From Lachnospiraceae bacterium (lineage in GTDB: Bacteria; Bacillota; Clostridia; Lachnospirales; Lachnospiraceae), in NCBI GenBank assembly GCA_029053015.1, contig JAIDHX010000037.1, forward strand, positions 93,526 through 157,525: a DNA stretch of 64,000 nt. The letters run 5' to 3'. Below the pieces are notes generated by a model. That model worked only from the letters and a program-made list of their open reading frames with translations, searched no databases and was not told the DNA's origin. Positions 34,412 to 42,058 of this stretch are shown here, piece by piece; the first letter of the stretch is position 1, and each line of letters opens with the position of its first letter. Position numbers and translations under genes: made by a program.

Positions 34412-35797
34412 ATGGTGATAGATTTGCTTAGCAGCGGACTTAGCGTCGGCTGCTTTTTGTTTTTCATATGGGGGCTGATAAAGCCAAAGAGCCGGTATGT
34501 AAATGGTCTTGTTGTGTTTATATGCTGTCTGGGCGTGGTTGTGGGAATAGGAAATCGGCTGGATAATCTGCTTTTGATAGGCGGACTGTTTGTTTTGCTC
34601 ACTCTTTTTTATGAGGGGAGTCTGCAGATAAAACTGTATCTGGCGGCGGCCTATGTTTCCATACGAGAGCTGGTTCGTTTTACGATTTTTTATTTGATGA
34701 ATTCCTTTGCGAACGGCATAGTCCAGACCTATGTAAATGACTTTGAAAACGGAATCATCGGGGTAGAAGAGCTTGAGCGTAAGCTGGACTTTGTGTCGCA
34801 GATATACTCATTGTTTTTCTTCACCGTACTTAATCTTATCTGCATTGGCTTTTTTTACTTGTATAAAAAGCAGCTTCTGCGTGGAGAAGGCCTGCGTCGG
34901 CTGAGCAGAACGGCGCTGCTTTATCTGGCGGTTCCGGCGCTGACAGGTTATGTCTACTGCATTTTGTTCCGAAATGTTCAGTATATAGCGCGAAGCGATG
35001 AAATTCTGATACTTGAAGATGAATTTCCCATTATACGGCTGCTGGTTCCGCTGGGAAGTCTGCTCTGCCTGGGAGCTGTCTATTCGTCTGCGCTTCTTCT
35101 GAAGAAAACAGAAGCGGCATTTCAAAAGGAAAAGGAGGCGCAGATTTATAAAAACCGTCTGCGTGACATGGAGCAGCATATCAGGGATATGGAGCGGATG
35201 TACGGCGACGTCAAGAGCATGCGCCATGATTTGAAAAATTATGTGGCCGACATGCAGCTTCTGGCGGGGCAGGAGAAGACGGACGGGGCGGCTTTCCACG
35301 AGTATCTGCAGGCGATTGAGGACAGAATGGACAGGTTTTCCTTTGCCTATACCACGGGAAATCCCATCACCGATGTAGTGGTGAACCGGCAGCTTGTGCC
35401 GGCAAAGGAGTCGGGCGTCCGCGTGGAATGTGAGTTTTGCTTTCCGCAGTCGGGAGGCTTAGAGGCGTTTGATGTAAGCATCCTGTTAAACAATGCGCTG
35501 GAAAATGCCGTGGAGGCGTGCGGAGGAGAGGGAGAAATCCACCTTGTATCAAAGCGGCAAGGGCGGCTGTTTCTGATTTCCGTAAGCAATACCTGTAAGA
35601 CGGAAATAGTGTGGAAGGACGGCATGCCGGTGAGCACAAAACAGGATAACGGTATCCATGGCTCCATCCATGGTCAGGGACTTAAAAATATAGAAAAAAC
35701 AGCGCAAAGGTATGGCGGAACCATACAGCTTCATACAGAAGACGGTATGTTTTTTCTGGAGATACTGCTTCAGCTTTCGGAGGAAAACGCGCAGTAA
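34412..35797 (+). CDS. GHKL sensor histidine kinase (AgrC-like)
   Basis: Membrane sensor of 461 residues with about six hydrophobic segments (residues 1-235), a coiled-coil stretch, and the phosphoacceptor motif SMRHDLKNYVADM (about residue 270). A GHKL ATPase domain has the N box in LLNNALENAVEAC and the G-box GQGLKNIEKTAQRYGG. This is the class that senses peptides or cell-envelope signals and acts with LytTR regulators. No pheromone propeptide gene is visible beside it, so the signal is unknown. Confidence 0.92.
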   Translation: MVIDLLSSGLSVGCFLFFIWGLIKPKSRYVNGLVVFICCLGVVVGIGNRLDNLLLIGGLFVLLTLFYEGSLQIKLYLAAAYVSIRELVRFTIFYLMNSFANGIVQTYVNDFENGIIGVEELERKLDFVSQIYSLFFFTVLNLICIGFFYLYKKQLLRGEGLRRLSRTALLYLAVPALTGYVYCILFRNVQYIARSDEILILEDEFPIIRLLVPLGSLLCLGAVYSSALLLKKTEAAFQKEKEAQIYKNRLRDMEQHIRDMERMYGDVKSMRHDLKNYVADMQLLAGQEKTDGAAFHEYLQAIEDRMDRFSFAYTTGNPITDVVVNRQLVPAKESGVRVECEFCFPQSGGLEAFDVSILLNNALENAVEACGGEGEIHLVSKRQGRLFLISVSNTCKTEIVWKDGMPVSTKQDNGIHGSIHGQGLKNIEKTAQRYGGTIQLHTEDGMFFLEILLQLSEENAQ

Positions 35798-35866
35798 GGG
35801 GCGCGTGTGGCATGATTCGGCGGAACACAGCATAAAATAAGGAAAACAAAGAAGAGGAGCGGCAGT

Positions 35867-36412
35867 ATGGCGGCGACAATTCTTCTCGATGCCGGACATG
35901 GCGGCTGGCACAACGGCGCTGTATTTGAAGGACGCCGGGAAAAGGACGATGTGCTTGCGCTGACCCTTGCAGTTGGCAGGATTTTAGAGGATAACGGCTT
36001 AAATGTGCTCTATACGCGGACAAATGACACCTACATTTCGCCTGAGGAGCGCGCAAACACGGCAAATGAGACAGACGCGGACTATTTTGTTTCCATACAC
36101 AGAAATGCGAGTCCCTATTTCGGACAGTATTCCGGCGCGGAAACGCTTGTTTATAACCGGTATGGGGCGGCAGCGCAGATGGCGGCGGCCATCAACAGGA
36201 ACTTGGAGGGTGTGGGATTTATCAATCAGGGAGTCAACGAGGGAAAGAATCTGATTGTGTTGAACCGCACACAGATGCCGGCTTTGCTGGTGGAGGCAGG
36301 CTTCATCAATACACCGGCGGACAATTATCTGTTTGACACCAAATTTAACGAGATAGCGCAGGCAATTGCGGATGGAATCCTGGAAACGACAGCAAATACC
36401 GTGGAGGCATAG
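35867..36412 (+). CDS. N-acetylmuramoyl-L-alanine amidase (Amidase_3)
   Basis: A 181-residue zinc amidase that cleaves the bond between MurNAc and the stem peptide. Zinc ligands are in LLDAGHGGWHNG (His), EGRREKD (Glu) and FVSIHRNAS (His), and the catalytic Glu is in LLVEAGFINTPADN. It consists of the catalytic domain only, without a signal peptide or wall-binding repeats. It may act in the mother cell during sporulation, as a lysis enzyme, or be released by another route. It follows the sensor kinase by 70 bases. Confidence 0.9.
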   Translation: MAATILLDAGHGGWHNGAVFEGRREKDDVLALTLAVGRILEDNGLNVLYTRTNDTYISPEERANTANETDADYFVSIHRNASPYFGQYSGAETLVYNRYGAAAQMAAAINRNLEGVGFINQGVNEGKNLIVLNRTQMPALLVEAGFINTPADNYLFDTKFNEIAQAIADGILETTANTVEA

Positions 36413-36470
36413 CTTTCACGGTATTTTACTATATTTATTTGGGATTTTTGCACAGAATTCATTTATGGCA

Positions 36471-36500
36471 TTGCTATTTGCAGGGCATCTGTTGTAAAAT
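36471..36500 (+). promoter_or_regulatory. Predicted promoter for the Na/Pi transporter
   Basis: TTGCTA (36471-36476) and TAAAAT (36495-36500) have an 18-base spacer, 46 bases before the ATG. Confidence 0.5.
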
Positions 36501-36546
36501 GTCAAATGTGGACATAATTCGTTGAGGAACAAGAGAGGGAGTAACG

Positions 36547-38316
36547 ATGGATTTTTTTAACATATTGACTATGGTTGGCGGAATTGCCCTGTTTTTATAC
36601 GGTATCAACCTGATGGGCGATGGGCTGTCAAAGGCTTCCGGAGGACGCCTGGAGGGCATTCTGGAAAAACTCACCAATACGCCTATAAAGGCTGTGCTGG
36701 TGGGCGCGGGCGTGACCGCAGTGATTCAGTCCTCTGCCGCCACGACGGTTATGGTGGTCGGATTTGTCAATTCCGGCATTATGAGGCTGGAGCAGGCAGT
36801 CAACGTGATTATCGGCGCCAATGTGGGCACTACGATAACGGCGTGGATTTTAAGTCTTTCCGGTATTGAAAGCGAAAGCTTTGTTGTACAGCTTTTGAAG
36901 CCGGCTTCTTTTGCGCCGATACTTGCCATTATCGGCGTTGCCCTGGTATCTTTTTCCAAAAAGAACAGGAGAAAGGACATCGGTTCCATTATGGCGGGCT
37001 TTGGTATTCTGATGATCGGTATGGATACCATGAGCGAGGCAGTAAAACCGTTAGCGGAAATTCCGGAATTCGGCAGGGTGCTGACGATGTTTTCCAATCC
37101 CATCTTAGGTATGCTGGTAGGTCTGATACTGACCGCGGTGATTCAAAGTTCTTCCGCGTCGATTGGTATTCTGCAGGCGCTGTGTAAAACGGGCTCCGTC
37201 AGCGGTGCGACGGCAATACCGGTTATTATGGGGCAGAATGTCGGCTCCTGTATTACCGCGTTGATTTCCAGCGTGGGAGCGAGCAGGGATGCGAGGCGTG
37301 CCGCGCTGCTGCATCTGTATTACAATATAGCAAAGACTTCGCTTTTTATGGTAGTATTTTACACAGCAGATTCGTTCCTTCACTTTGCGTTTATGGACAA
37401 GCCGATTTCCGCATTGGGCGTTGCAGTGGTACATTCCGCCTTCAATATTGCGGCATGTATTGTCCTGCTTCCTTTTTCAAAGCTGTTGGTAAAGCTTGTT
37501 TACCTTACGGTTCCGGACAGGGCGAAAGCCGAGCTGCTTTCACCGGAGGAAACGGAACTGCGTACCCTCGACCCGCGTTTTCTGGATACGCCCGGTCTTG
37601 CCGTTGAGCGGAGCAGGCATGTGGCGATTACCATGGCGCGCTATGCCCAAAGGTCCATCGATATGGCGATGGGTCTGCTGAAGCAGTACGACAAGGAAAC
37701 GGCGGCAGAGGTGGAACAGATAGAGAATCAGGTTGACCGGTTTGAAGATGAACTGGGCACCTACCTTGTCAGGCTGAGCAGCAAGGATTTGTCTGAACGG
37801 GACAGCAGGATGCTGTCGGTGCTGCTGCACTGCATCGGGGATTTTGAGCGGATTTCGGACCATGCGCTGAATATCAAGCAGGCGGCGGACGAAATGGCGG
37901 ACAAAAAGCTGGAGTTTTCGGATAAGGCGACAGAGGAAATAGAAGTGTTTTCTAAAGCGGTCGGCGAGATACTGGAGCTTTCCGTCAGTGCCTTCGAGAC
38001 AGAAAATATGGAACGGGCAAAGCTCGTAGAACCGCTTGAGGAGGTTATCGACCAGCTCAACAATGAAATCAAGAAGCGGCACGTAAAGCGGCTGCGGAAG
38101 GGAAAATGTACGATAGAGCTGGGCTTTGTGCTTACGGATATCACCACCAATTATGAAAGAATAGCGGACCATTGCTCCAATATCGCAGTGTGCCTGCTGC
38201 AGGTGAGCGAGGGCAGCTTTGAGACGCATGGATACTTGGACAGTCTGAAGGAGGAAGACAATATTGCGTTCAAGGGCAAGATGCTTGCGTACAGGGAGAA
38301 ATATATGCTGCCGTAA
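36547..38316 (+). CDS. Na+/phosphate cotransporter (NptA/PNaS family) with PhoU-like domain
   Basis: A 589-residue protein with two inverted Na/Pi repeats. Each carries a QSS motif (AVIQSSAATTVMVVGFVNSG and TAVIQSSSASIGILQAL) that forms the ion and phosphate path. The C-terminal about 220 residues form a PhoU-like helical domain (ERSRHVAITMARYAQRSID, GDFERISDHALNIKQ, ERIADHCSNIA). The family imports phosphate with sodium across the cytoplasmic membrane. A GGGAG site precedes the ATG and a terminator follows. Confidence 0.92.
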   Translation: MDFFNILTMVGGIALFLYGINLMGDGLSKASGGRLEGILEKLTNTPIKAVLVGAGVTAVIQSSAATTVMVVGFVNSGIMRLEQAVNVIIGANVGTTITAWILSLSGIESESFVVQLLKPASFAPILAIIGVALVSFSKKNRRKDIGSIMAGFGILMIGMDTMSEAVKPLAEIPEFGRVLTMFSNPILGMLVGLILTAVIQSSSASIGILQALCKTGSVSGATAIPVIMGQNVGSCITALISSVGASRDARRAALLHLYYNIAKTSLFMVVFYTADSFLHFAFMDKPISALGVAVVHSAFNIAACIVLLPFSKLLVKLVYLTVPDRAKAELLSPEETELRTLDPRFLDTPGLAVERSRHVAITMARYAQRSIDMAMGLLKQYDKETAAEVEQIENQVDRFEDELGTYLVRLSSKDLSERDSRMLSVLLHCIGDFERISDHALNIKQAADEMADKKLEFSDKATEEIEVFSKAVGEILELSVSAFETENMERAKLVEPLEEVIDQLNNEIKKRHVKRLRKGKCTIELGFVLTDITTNYERIADHCSNIAVCLLQVSEGSFETHGYLDSLKEEDNIAFKGKMLAYREKYMLP

Positions 38317-38345
38317 GATTATGACAGAAAACAGATATGGTTATA

Positions 38346-38380
38346 AAAACAGAAGTCGTTATGAAACGGCTGCTGTTTTT
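38346..38380 (+). terminator. Intrinsic terminator after the Na/Pi transporter
   Basis: AAAACAG-AGTCGTT pairs with AACGGCT-CTGTTTT around a 3-base loop (38346-38380), followed by T residues. It separates two convergent genes and may serve both strands. Confidence 0.72.
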
Positions 38381-38387
38381 TTCTCTT

Positions 38388-39764
38388 TCAAAGGATATCG
38401 TTTTGCTCTGTTTCTCTAGCTGTGTTCTGTACAGCTTGCGTGTTCTGTACAGCCTGCGTGTTCTCGGCCTCTGTGTCTTTTTCATCCTGTGAATCTTCAG
38501 TCCGGTCAGCCTCTTCCTTTTTGGGGAGCGTCAGCAGCACGTGGGAGATTCGGTTCTGGTCGATTCCCTTGACCTGCAGGGTAGTGCCGTCCTCTAAGGT
38601 GACGGCTTCTTCGTCCTCCGGCAGGCGGTCAAGCTGGCCGATGATAATGCCGCCGATGGAATCATAGTCGTCAGAATTCAAGTCGGTGCCGAGAACATCG
38701 TTGATATCGGACAGGTTCATGCTGCCTTCTATCAGGTAGACATTTTCTTCTATTTTCTGTATCAGCTCTTTTTCGTCTTCGTCGTATTCGTCTCTGATTT
38801 CGCCTACCAGCTCTTCCAATAAATCTTCCAGAGTTATCATGCCGACCGTTGAGCCGTATTCATTTAACACAAAGGCAACGTGCATGGATTTCTCGCGCAT
38901 TTCCAACAGTAAATCAGCCGTCTTTTTGTATTCATAGGTGTAATAGGCCTCGCGGATAAGAGGCGCAAGCTGAAAGTCATTGCCGTCCGCGAGGAAAAAG
39001 TCCTTGATATTGACGAATCCCAGCATGCTGTCCTTATCTTCCTGATAGACAGGGAGGCGGGTGTACATGGATTCTTTAAAGATGGAAAGCAGTTCGTCAT
39101 AGGTGCCGTCCGAGCTGATTGTCTCCATATTGACACGGGGAATCATGATATCCTTGGCACAGGTGTCGGAAAATTCAAATACATTATAGATAAGCTTGCG
39201 CTCTTCCGTCTCAATTTCGCCGTCCTCGTGGCTGACGTCTACATAAGTCTTCAACTCATTTTCTGTAATGGTCTCTTTTTTGGACGAATCAATATGTAAA
39301 AGCTTGAGAATGCCGCCGGCGATGGCGTCCACGATGAAGATAACGGGCGTCATCAGCTTTATCATATAATAGATGGTGCGGGAGTAGGCGAGAGAAATTT
39401 TTTCCGAATTCAGGCTTGCCCATGTTTTGGGAACAATCTCGCCGACAAGCAGTATGACAAAAGTAAGGATGCCCGTAAATACGCCTATATACGCGCTAAA
39501 GCCAAGTTTGATAACCAATGTGGTAGTGAGAGAGGATGCGCTCAGATTGACGATGTTGTTGCCAATCAGGATGGCATTCAGCATTTTGCTGTACCGGTCC
39601 AGTATTTTGTTGACGATGGCTGCGCGTTTGACACCTTCTTCCTCCAGGGTGCGCATCTTGACACGGTTTACCGTGGTCAGCGCAGTTTCCGCGGAAGAAA
39701 AGAAAGCGGATAAGATAACCAGAATAAAAAGAACTATCAGTTGTATGACACCAGAGGTATCCAA
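38388..39764 (-). CDS. CNNM/CBS hemolysin-family membrane protein (HlyC/CorC-like)
   Basis: A 458-residue protein in four parts. An N-terminal CNNM (DUF21) domain has four hydrophobic segments (about 1-190), then comes a tandem CBS pair (about 210-330; CAKDIMIPRVNMETISSDGT, RLPVYQEDKDSMLGFVNIKD). A CorC_HlyC domain (about 345-425; EENVYLIEGSMNLSDINDVLG) and a low-complexity tail rich in Glu, Thr and Gln follow. Despite the hemolysin name, family members are linked to Mg2+ or Co2+ transport. It is the only long minus-strand gene in the right half of the window and has a good promoter (39806-39835). Confidence 0.9.
   Translation of the reverse strand: MDTSGVIQLIVLFILVILSAFFSSAETALTTVNRVKMRTLEEEGVKRAAIVNKILDRYSKMLNAILIGNNIVNLSASSLTTTLVIKLGFSAYIGVFTGILTFVILLVGEIVPKTWASLNSEKISLAYSRTIYYMIKLMTPVIFIVDAIAGGILKLLHIDSSKKETITENELKTYVDVSHEDGEIETEERKLIYNVFEFSDTCAKDIMIPRVNMETISSDGTYDELLSIFKESMYTRLPVYQEDKDSMLGFVNIKDFFLADGNDFQLAPLIREAYYTYEYKKTADLLLEMREKSMHVAFVLNEYGSTVGMITLEDLLEELVGEIRDEYDEDEKELIQKIEENVYLIEGSMNLSDINDVLGTDLNSDDYDSIGGIIIGQLDRLPEDEEAVTLEDGTTLQVKGIDQNRISHVLLTLPKKEEADRTEDSQDEKDTEAENTQAVQNTQAVQNTARETEQNDIL
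38423..38458 (-). repeat. Two tandem 18-bp units in the tail of the CNNM/CBS gene
   Basis: The units at 38423-38440 and 38441-38458 are 17/18 identical and encode NTQAVQ twice. The repeat keeps the frame and lies in a disordered tail. Confidence 0.85.
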
Positions 39765-39805
39765 AAAAAACCACTCCTTTGTTAAAAAATTGTTCGATGA
39801 ATGAA

Positions 39806-39835
39806 ATCATACAATATTCATCCGTATATTGTCAA
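39806..39835 (-). promoter_or_regulatory. Promoter of the CNNM/CBS gene
   Basis: On the minus strand TTGACA (39835-39830) and TATGAT (39811-39806) have an 18-base spacer, 42 bases upstream of the start codon. Confidence 0.75.
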
Positions 39836-39900
39836 GTTATGAGCCGTACAAACATATAATTTCACAGGAAGTTTAGAATGTATGGAAAGGAGAAGGAAAT

Positions 39901-40293
39901 ATGGAGAGAGAAAGAAATGCAAAGAGAGAGCTGACCGGCGGAATACCGGTACTGTTTTTGCTGAAATGTCTTTTGATTTCCTACATACTGACAGGCGGGC
40001 TGCTTATGCTTCTGGCGCTTTTGGTTTACCGGTTCAGCCTGTCGGAAAAATTAGTGTCGATTGTCATTATCGGCATATACATAGGAGCCACGTTTTTTGC
40101 AGGCTTTCTTGCGGGGAAAAAGCTGAAGGCCAAGAAGTATCTGTGGGGGCTTTTGGTGGGCAGTCTCTACTTTATTGTGCTGGTAGTGCTGTCCCTTGTA
40201 GTAAATCATTCTTTTAAGGATGTAGCAACCAATTTCTTTACGGTACTGGTTATGTGCGCAGGCAGCGGTATGCTGGGAGGCATGCTGAGCTGA
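39901..40293 (+). CDS. TIGR04086-family membrane protein
   Basis: A 130-residue protein with four hydrophobic segments (LLKCLLISYILTGGLLMLLA, LVSIVIIGIYIGATFFAGFL, LWGLLVGSLYFIVLVVLSLV, TVLVMCAGSGMLGGML). It has the size and layout of the TIGR04086 family, which is typically found beside SCIFF loci in Clostridia. The function is unknown; it may be part of the secretion or export context, since secDF lies downstream. The SCIFF gene has its own promoter 35 bases after the stop codon. Confidence 0.8.
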   Translation: MERERNAKRELTGGIPVLFLLKCLLISYILTGGLLMLLALLVYRFSLSEKLVSIVIIGIYIGATFFAGFLAGKKLKAKKYLWGLLVGSLYFIVLVVLSLVVNHSFKDVATNFFTVLVMCAGSGMLGGMLS

Positions 40294-40327
40294 AGGCAGC
40301 GATTTTTACTTTTTATAAAAAAACTCT

Positions 40328-40355
40328 TTTACAAACAGGAAATATATGTTATACT
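40328..40355 (+). promoter_or_regulatory. Promoter of the SCIFF gene
   Basis: TTTACA (40328-40333) and TATACT (40350-40355) have a 16-base spacer, with an extended TG at 40347-40348. The start codon at 40423 is 68 bases downstream. Confidence 0.65.
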
Positions 40356-40422
40356 ACACAAATAAACGTGTAATGAAACGAAAAGCGTTTACGAAGGCTG
40401 TAAGAAAGGAATGACAATTCAT

Positions 40423-40566
40423 ATGAAGCATATTAAAACATTAAGCACAAGAGATTTAAAGGAATCCATGAAAAAGGGCGGCTGCGGTGAGTGCCAGACT
40501 TCATGCCAGTCCGCATGCAAGACCTCCTGTACAGTAGGAAACCAGAGTTGCGAAAAGCTTAAGTAA
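40423..40566 (+). CDS. scfA: SCIFF ribosomally made peptide (six cysteines in forty-five residues)
   Basis: A 47-codon gene that is easily missed. It starts MKHIKTLSTRDLKESMKKGG and then has six cysteines at positions 21, 24, 28, 32, 36 and 43, ending CEKLK. The basic leader and the Cys-rich core match the SCIFF family found in nearly all Clostridia. Cys32 and Thr37 have the same numbering as the pair reported to be joined by a thioether in a characterised SCIFF (CteA). The maturase gene follows after 99 bases and a hairpin. The ATG at 40423 is chosen; an in-frame ATG at 40411 is too close to the AAAGGA site. The biological role of SCIFF is still unresolved. Confidence 0.93.
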   Translation: MKHIKTLSTRDLKESMKKGGCGECQTSCQSACKTSCTVGNQSCEKLK

Positions 40567-40592
40567 ATATTTTGCAGGATGTAGTGGACAAA

Positions 40593-40616
40593 AAGCAGCG
40601 ATTTGCGTCGCTGCTT
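40593..40616 (+). terminator. Hairpin between SCIFF and its maturase
   Basis: AAGCAGCGA (40593-40601) and TCGCTGCTT (40608-40616) are perfectly complementary with a 6-base loop, but no T run follows. It may be a leaky terminator or an RNA-stabilising 3' end that keeps peptide mRNA above maturase mRNA. Confidence 0.6.
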
Positions 40617-40665
40617 CATTTATGTATGAAGGAAGCAGTGACTGTAAAAAGCAGGAGGTATAAAA

Positions 40666-42057
40666 GTGATACACCAGTACAAAAGCAATGGATTTAACAT
40701 TGTAATGGATATAAACAGCGGTTCCGTTCATGTGGTGGACGATATCGTCTATGACATGATTTCCCTGATAGAGCCGCTTGTGGAAGAGGGAATCAAGGAC
40801 GCTGATTTGATTAAGGCGGCGGTCATCAACTGCGCCAATCTGCCGTATCCCGAGGAAGAAATCACGGAGGCGGTGGCGGAGGTGCTGGAGCTTGAAAAAC
40901 AGGGACAGCTCTTTGCGCAGGATGTATATGCGGACTATATTTTTGATTTTAAAAAGCGGGAGACGGTGGTAAAGGCGCTCTGCCTGCACATCGCGCACGA
41001 CTGTAATCTTGCCTGCGAGTACTGCTTTGCCGGAGAGGGCGAATACCATGGAAGAAGGGCGCTGATGAGCCTTGAGGTCGGCAAAAAGGCGTTGGATTTT
41101 CTGGTGGCAAATTCTGGAAACCGCGTCAATCTGGAGGTGGATTTTTTCGGCGGCGAGCCTACGATGAACTGGCAGGTGGTGAAGGATTTGGTGGAATACG
41201 GCAGAAGCCTTGAAGAGCCGCACCACAAAAAATTCCGGTTTACCCTGACCACAAACGGGGTACTCTTAAATGATGAGATTCTGGAATTTGCCAACAGGGA
41301 AATGTCCAATATTGTCTTAAGTATTGACGGGCGCAAAGAGGTCAATGATAAAATGCGTCCTTTCCGTGGCGGACAGGGAAGCTATGACACCATTGTTCCC
41401 AAGTTCTTAAAGGTTGCGGAGAGCCGGAATCAGACCAATTATTATGTGAGGGGCACCTATACGCATGGAAATCTGGACTTTTCAAAGGATGTGCTGCATC
41501 TGGCGGATTTGGGCTTCGAGCAGATTTCGGTAGAGCCTGTGGTGGCAGAGGCGAAGGACTGGTACGCCATCAAGGAAGAAGATATTCCCGTATTGAAGGA
41601 AGAATATGACAAGCTGGCGGTAGAGCTTATCAAAAGAAGGAAAGAGGGAAGAGGGTTCAATTTCTTCCATTTTATGATAGATTTGGAAGGCGGTCCCTGT
41701 GTGGCAAAGCGTCTTTCGGGCTGCGGTTCGGGAACGGAGTACCTGGCGGTGACGCCCTGGGGAGATTTGTATCCCTGCCATCAGTTTGTGGGACAGGAAG
41801 CCTTTCTGATGGGCAATGTGTACGACGGCATTGTCAACACGGCGCTCAGAGATGAATTTAAGTGCTGTAATGTCTATGCAAAGGAAAAATGTAAAAAGTG
41901 TTTTGCCAAGTTCTACTGCAGCGGCGGCTGTGCAGCCAATTCTTACAATTTTCACGGCAATATCAACGATGCTTACGACATTGGCTGTGAGCTGCAGCGC
42001 AAACGCATTGAGTGTGCGGTCATGATAAAAGCGGCTTTGGCAGAAGGAGAGGAGTAA
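40666..42057 (+). CDS. scfB: SCIFF maturase, radical SAM/SPASM thioether synthase
   Basis: A 463-residue enzyme that installs a Cys-to-Thr thioether in the SCIFF peptide. The N-terminal about 100 residues resemble a RiPP precursor-recognition element. The radical SAM motif is CNLACEYCF (CxxxCxxC), followed by EVDFFGGEPTMNW. The C-terminal SPASM domain binds auxiliary clusters through cysteines in CHQFVG, CCNVYAKEKCKKC, FYCSGGCAANS and IGCELQRKRIECA. It starts at GTG 40666 with AGGAGG upstream. secDF starts one base after the stop codon. Confidence 0.94.
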   Translation: MIHQYKSNGFNIVMDINSGSVHVVDDIVYDMISLIEPLVEEGIKDADLIKAAVINCANLPYPEEEITEAVAEVLELEKQGQLFAQDVYADYIFDFKKRETVVKALCLHIAHDCNLACEYCFAGEGEYHGRRALMSLEVGKKALDFLVANSGNRVNLEVDFFGGEPTMNWQVVKDLVEYGRSLEEPHHKKFRFTLTTNGVLLNDEILEFANREMSNIVLSIDGRKEVNDKMRPFRGGQGSYDTIVPKFLKVAESRNQTNYYVRGTYTHGNLDFSKDVLHLADLGFEQISVEPVVAEAKDWYAIKEEDIPVLKEEYDKLAVELIKRRKEGRGFNFFHFMIDLEGGPCVAKRLSGCGSGTEYLAVTPWGDLYPCHQFVGQEAFLMGNVYDGIVNTALRDEFKCCNVYAKEKCKKCFAKFYCSGGCAANSYNFHGNINDAYDIGCELQRKRIECAVMIKAALAEGEE

Positions 42058-42058
42058 T

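Noticed and set aside
37540..38229. 229-codon open frame on the minus strand
   Set aside because: It is antisense to the PhoU part of the Na/Pi transporter and has no ribosome site or recognisable motif.
36547..38316. Separate phoU gene
   Set aside because: The PhoU-like helices continue in frame with the Na/Pi transporter without a start site, so they form one protein.
38388..39764. True hemolysin
   Set aside because: The domain order CNNM-CBS-CorC belongs to ion-transport-linked proteins; the hemolysin label is historical.
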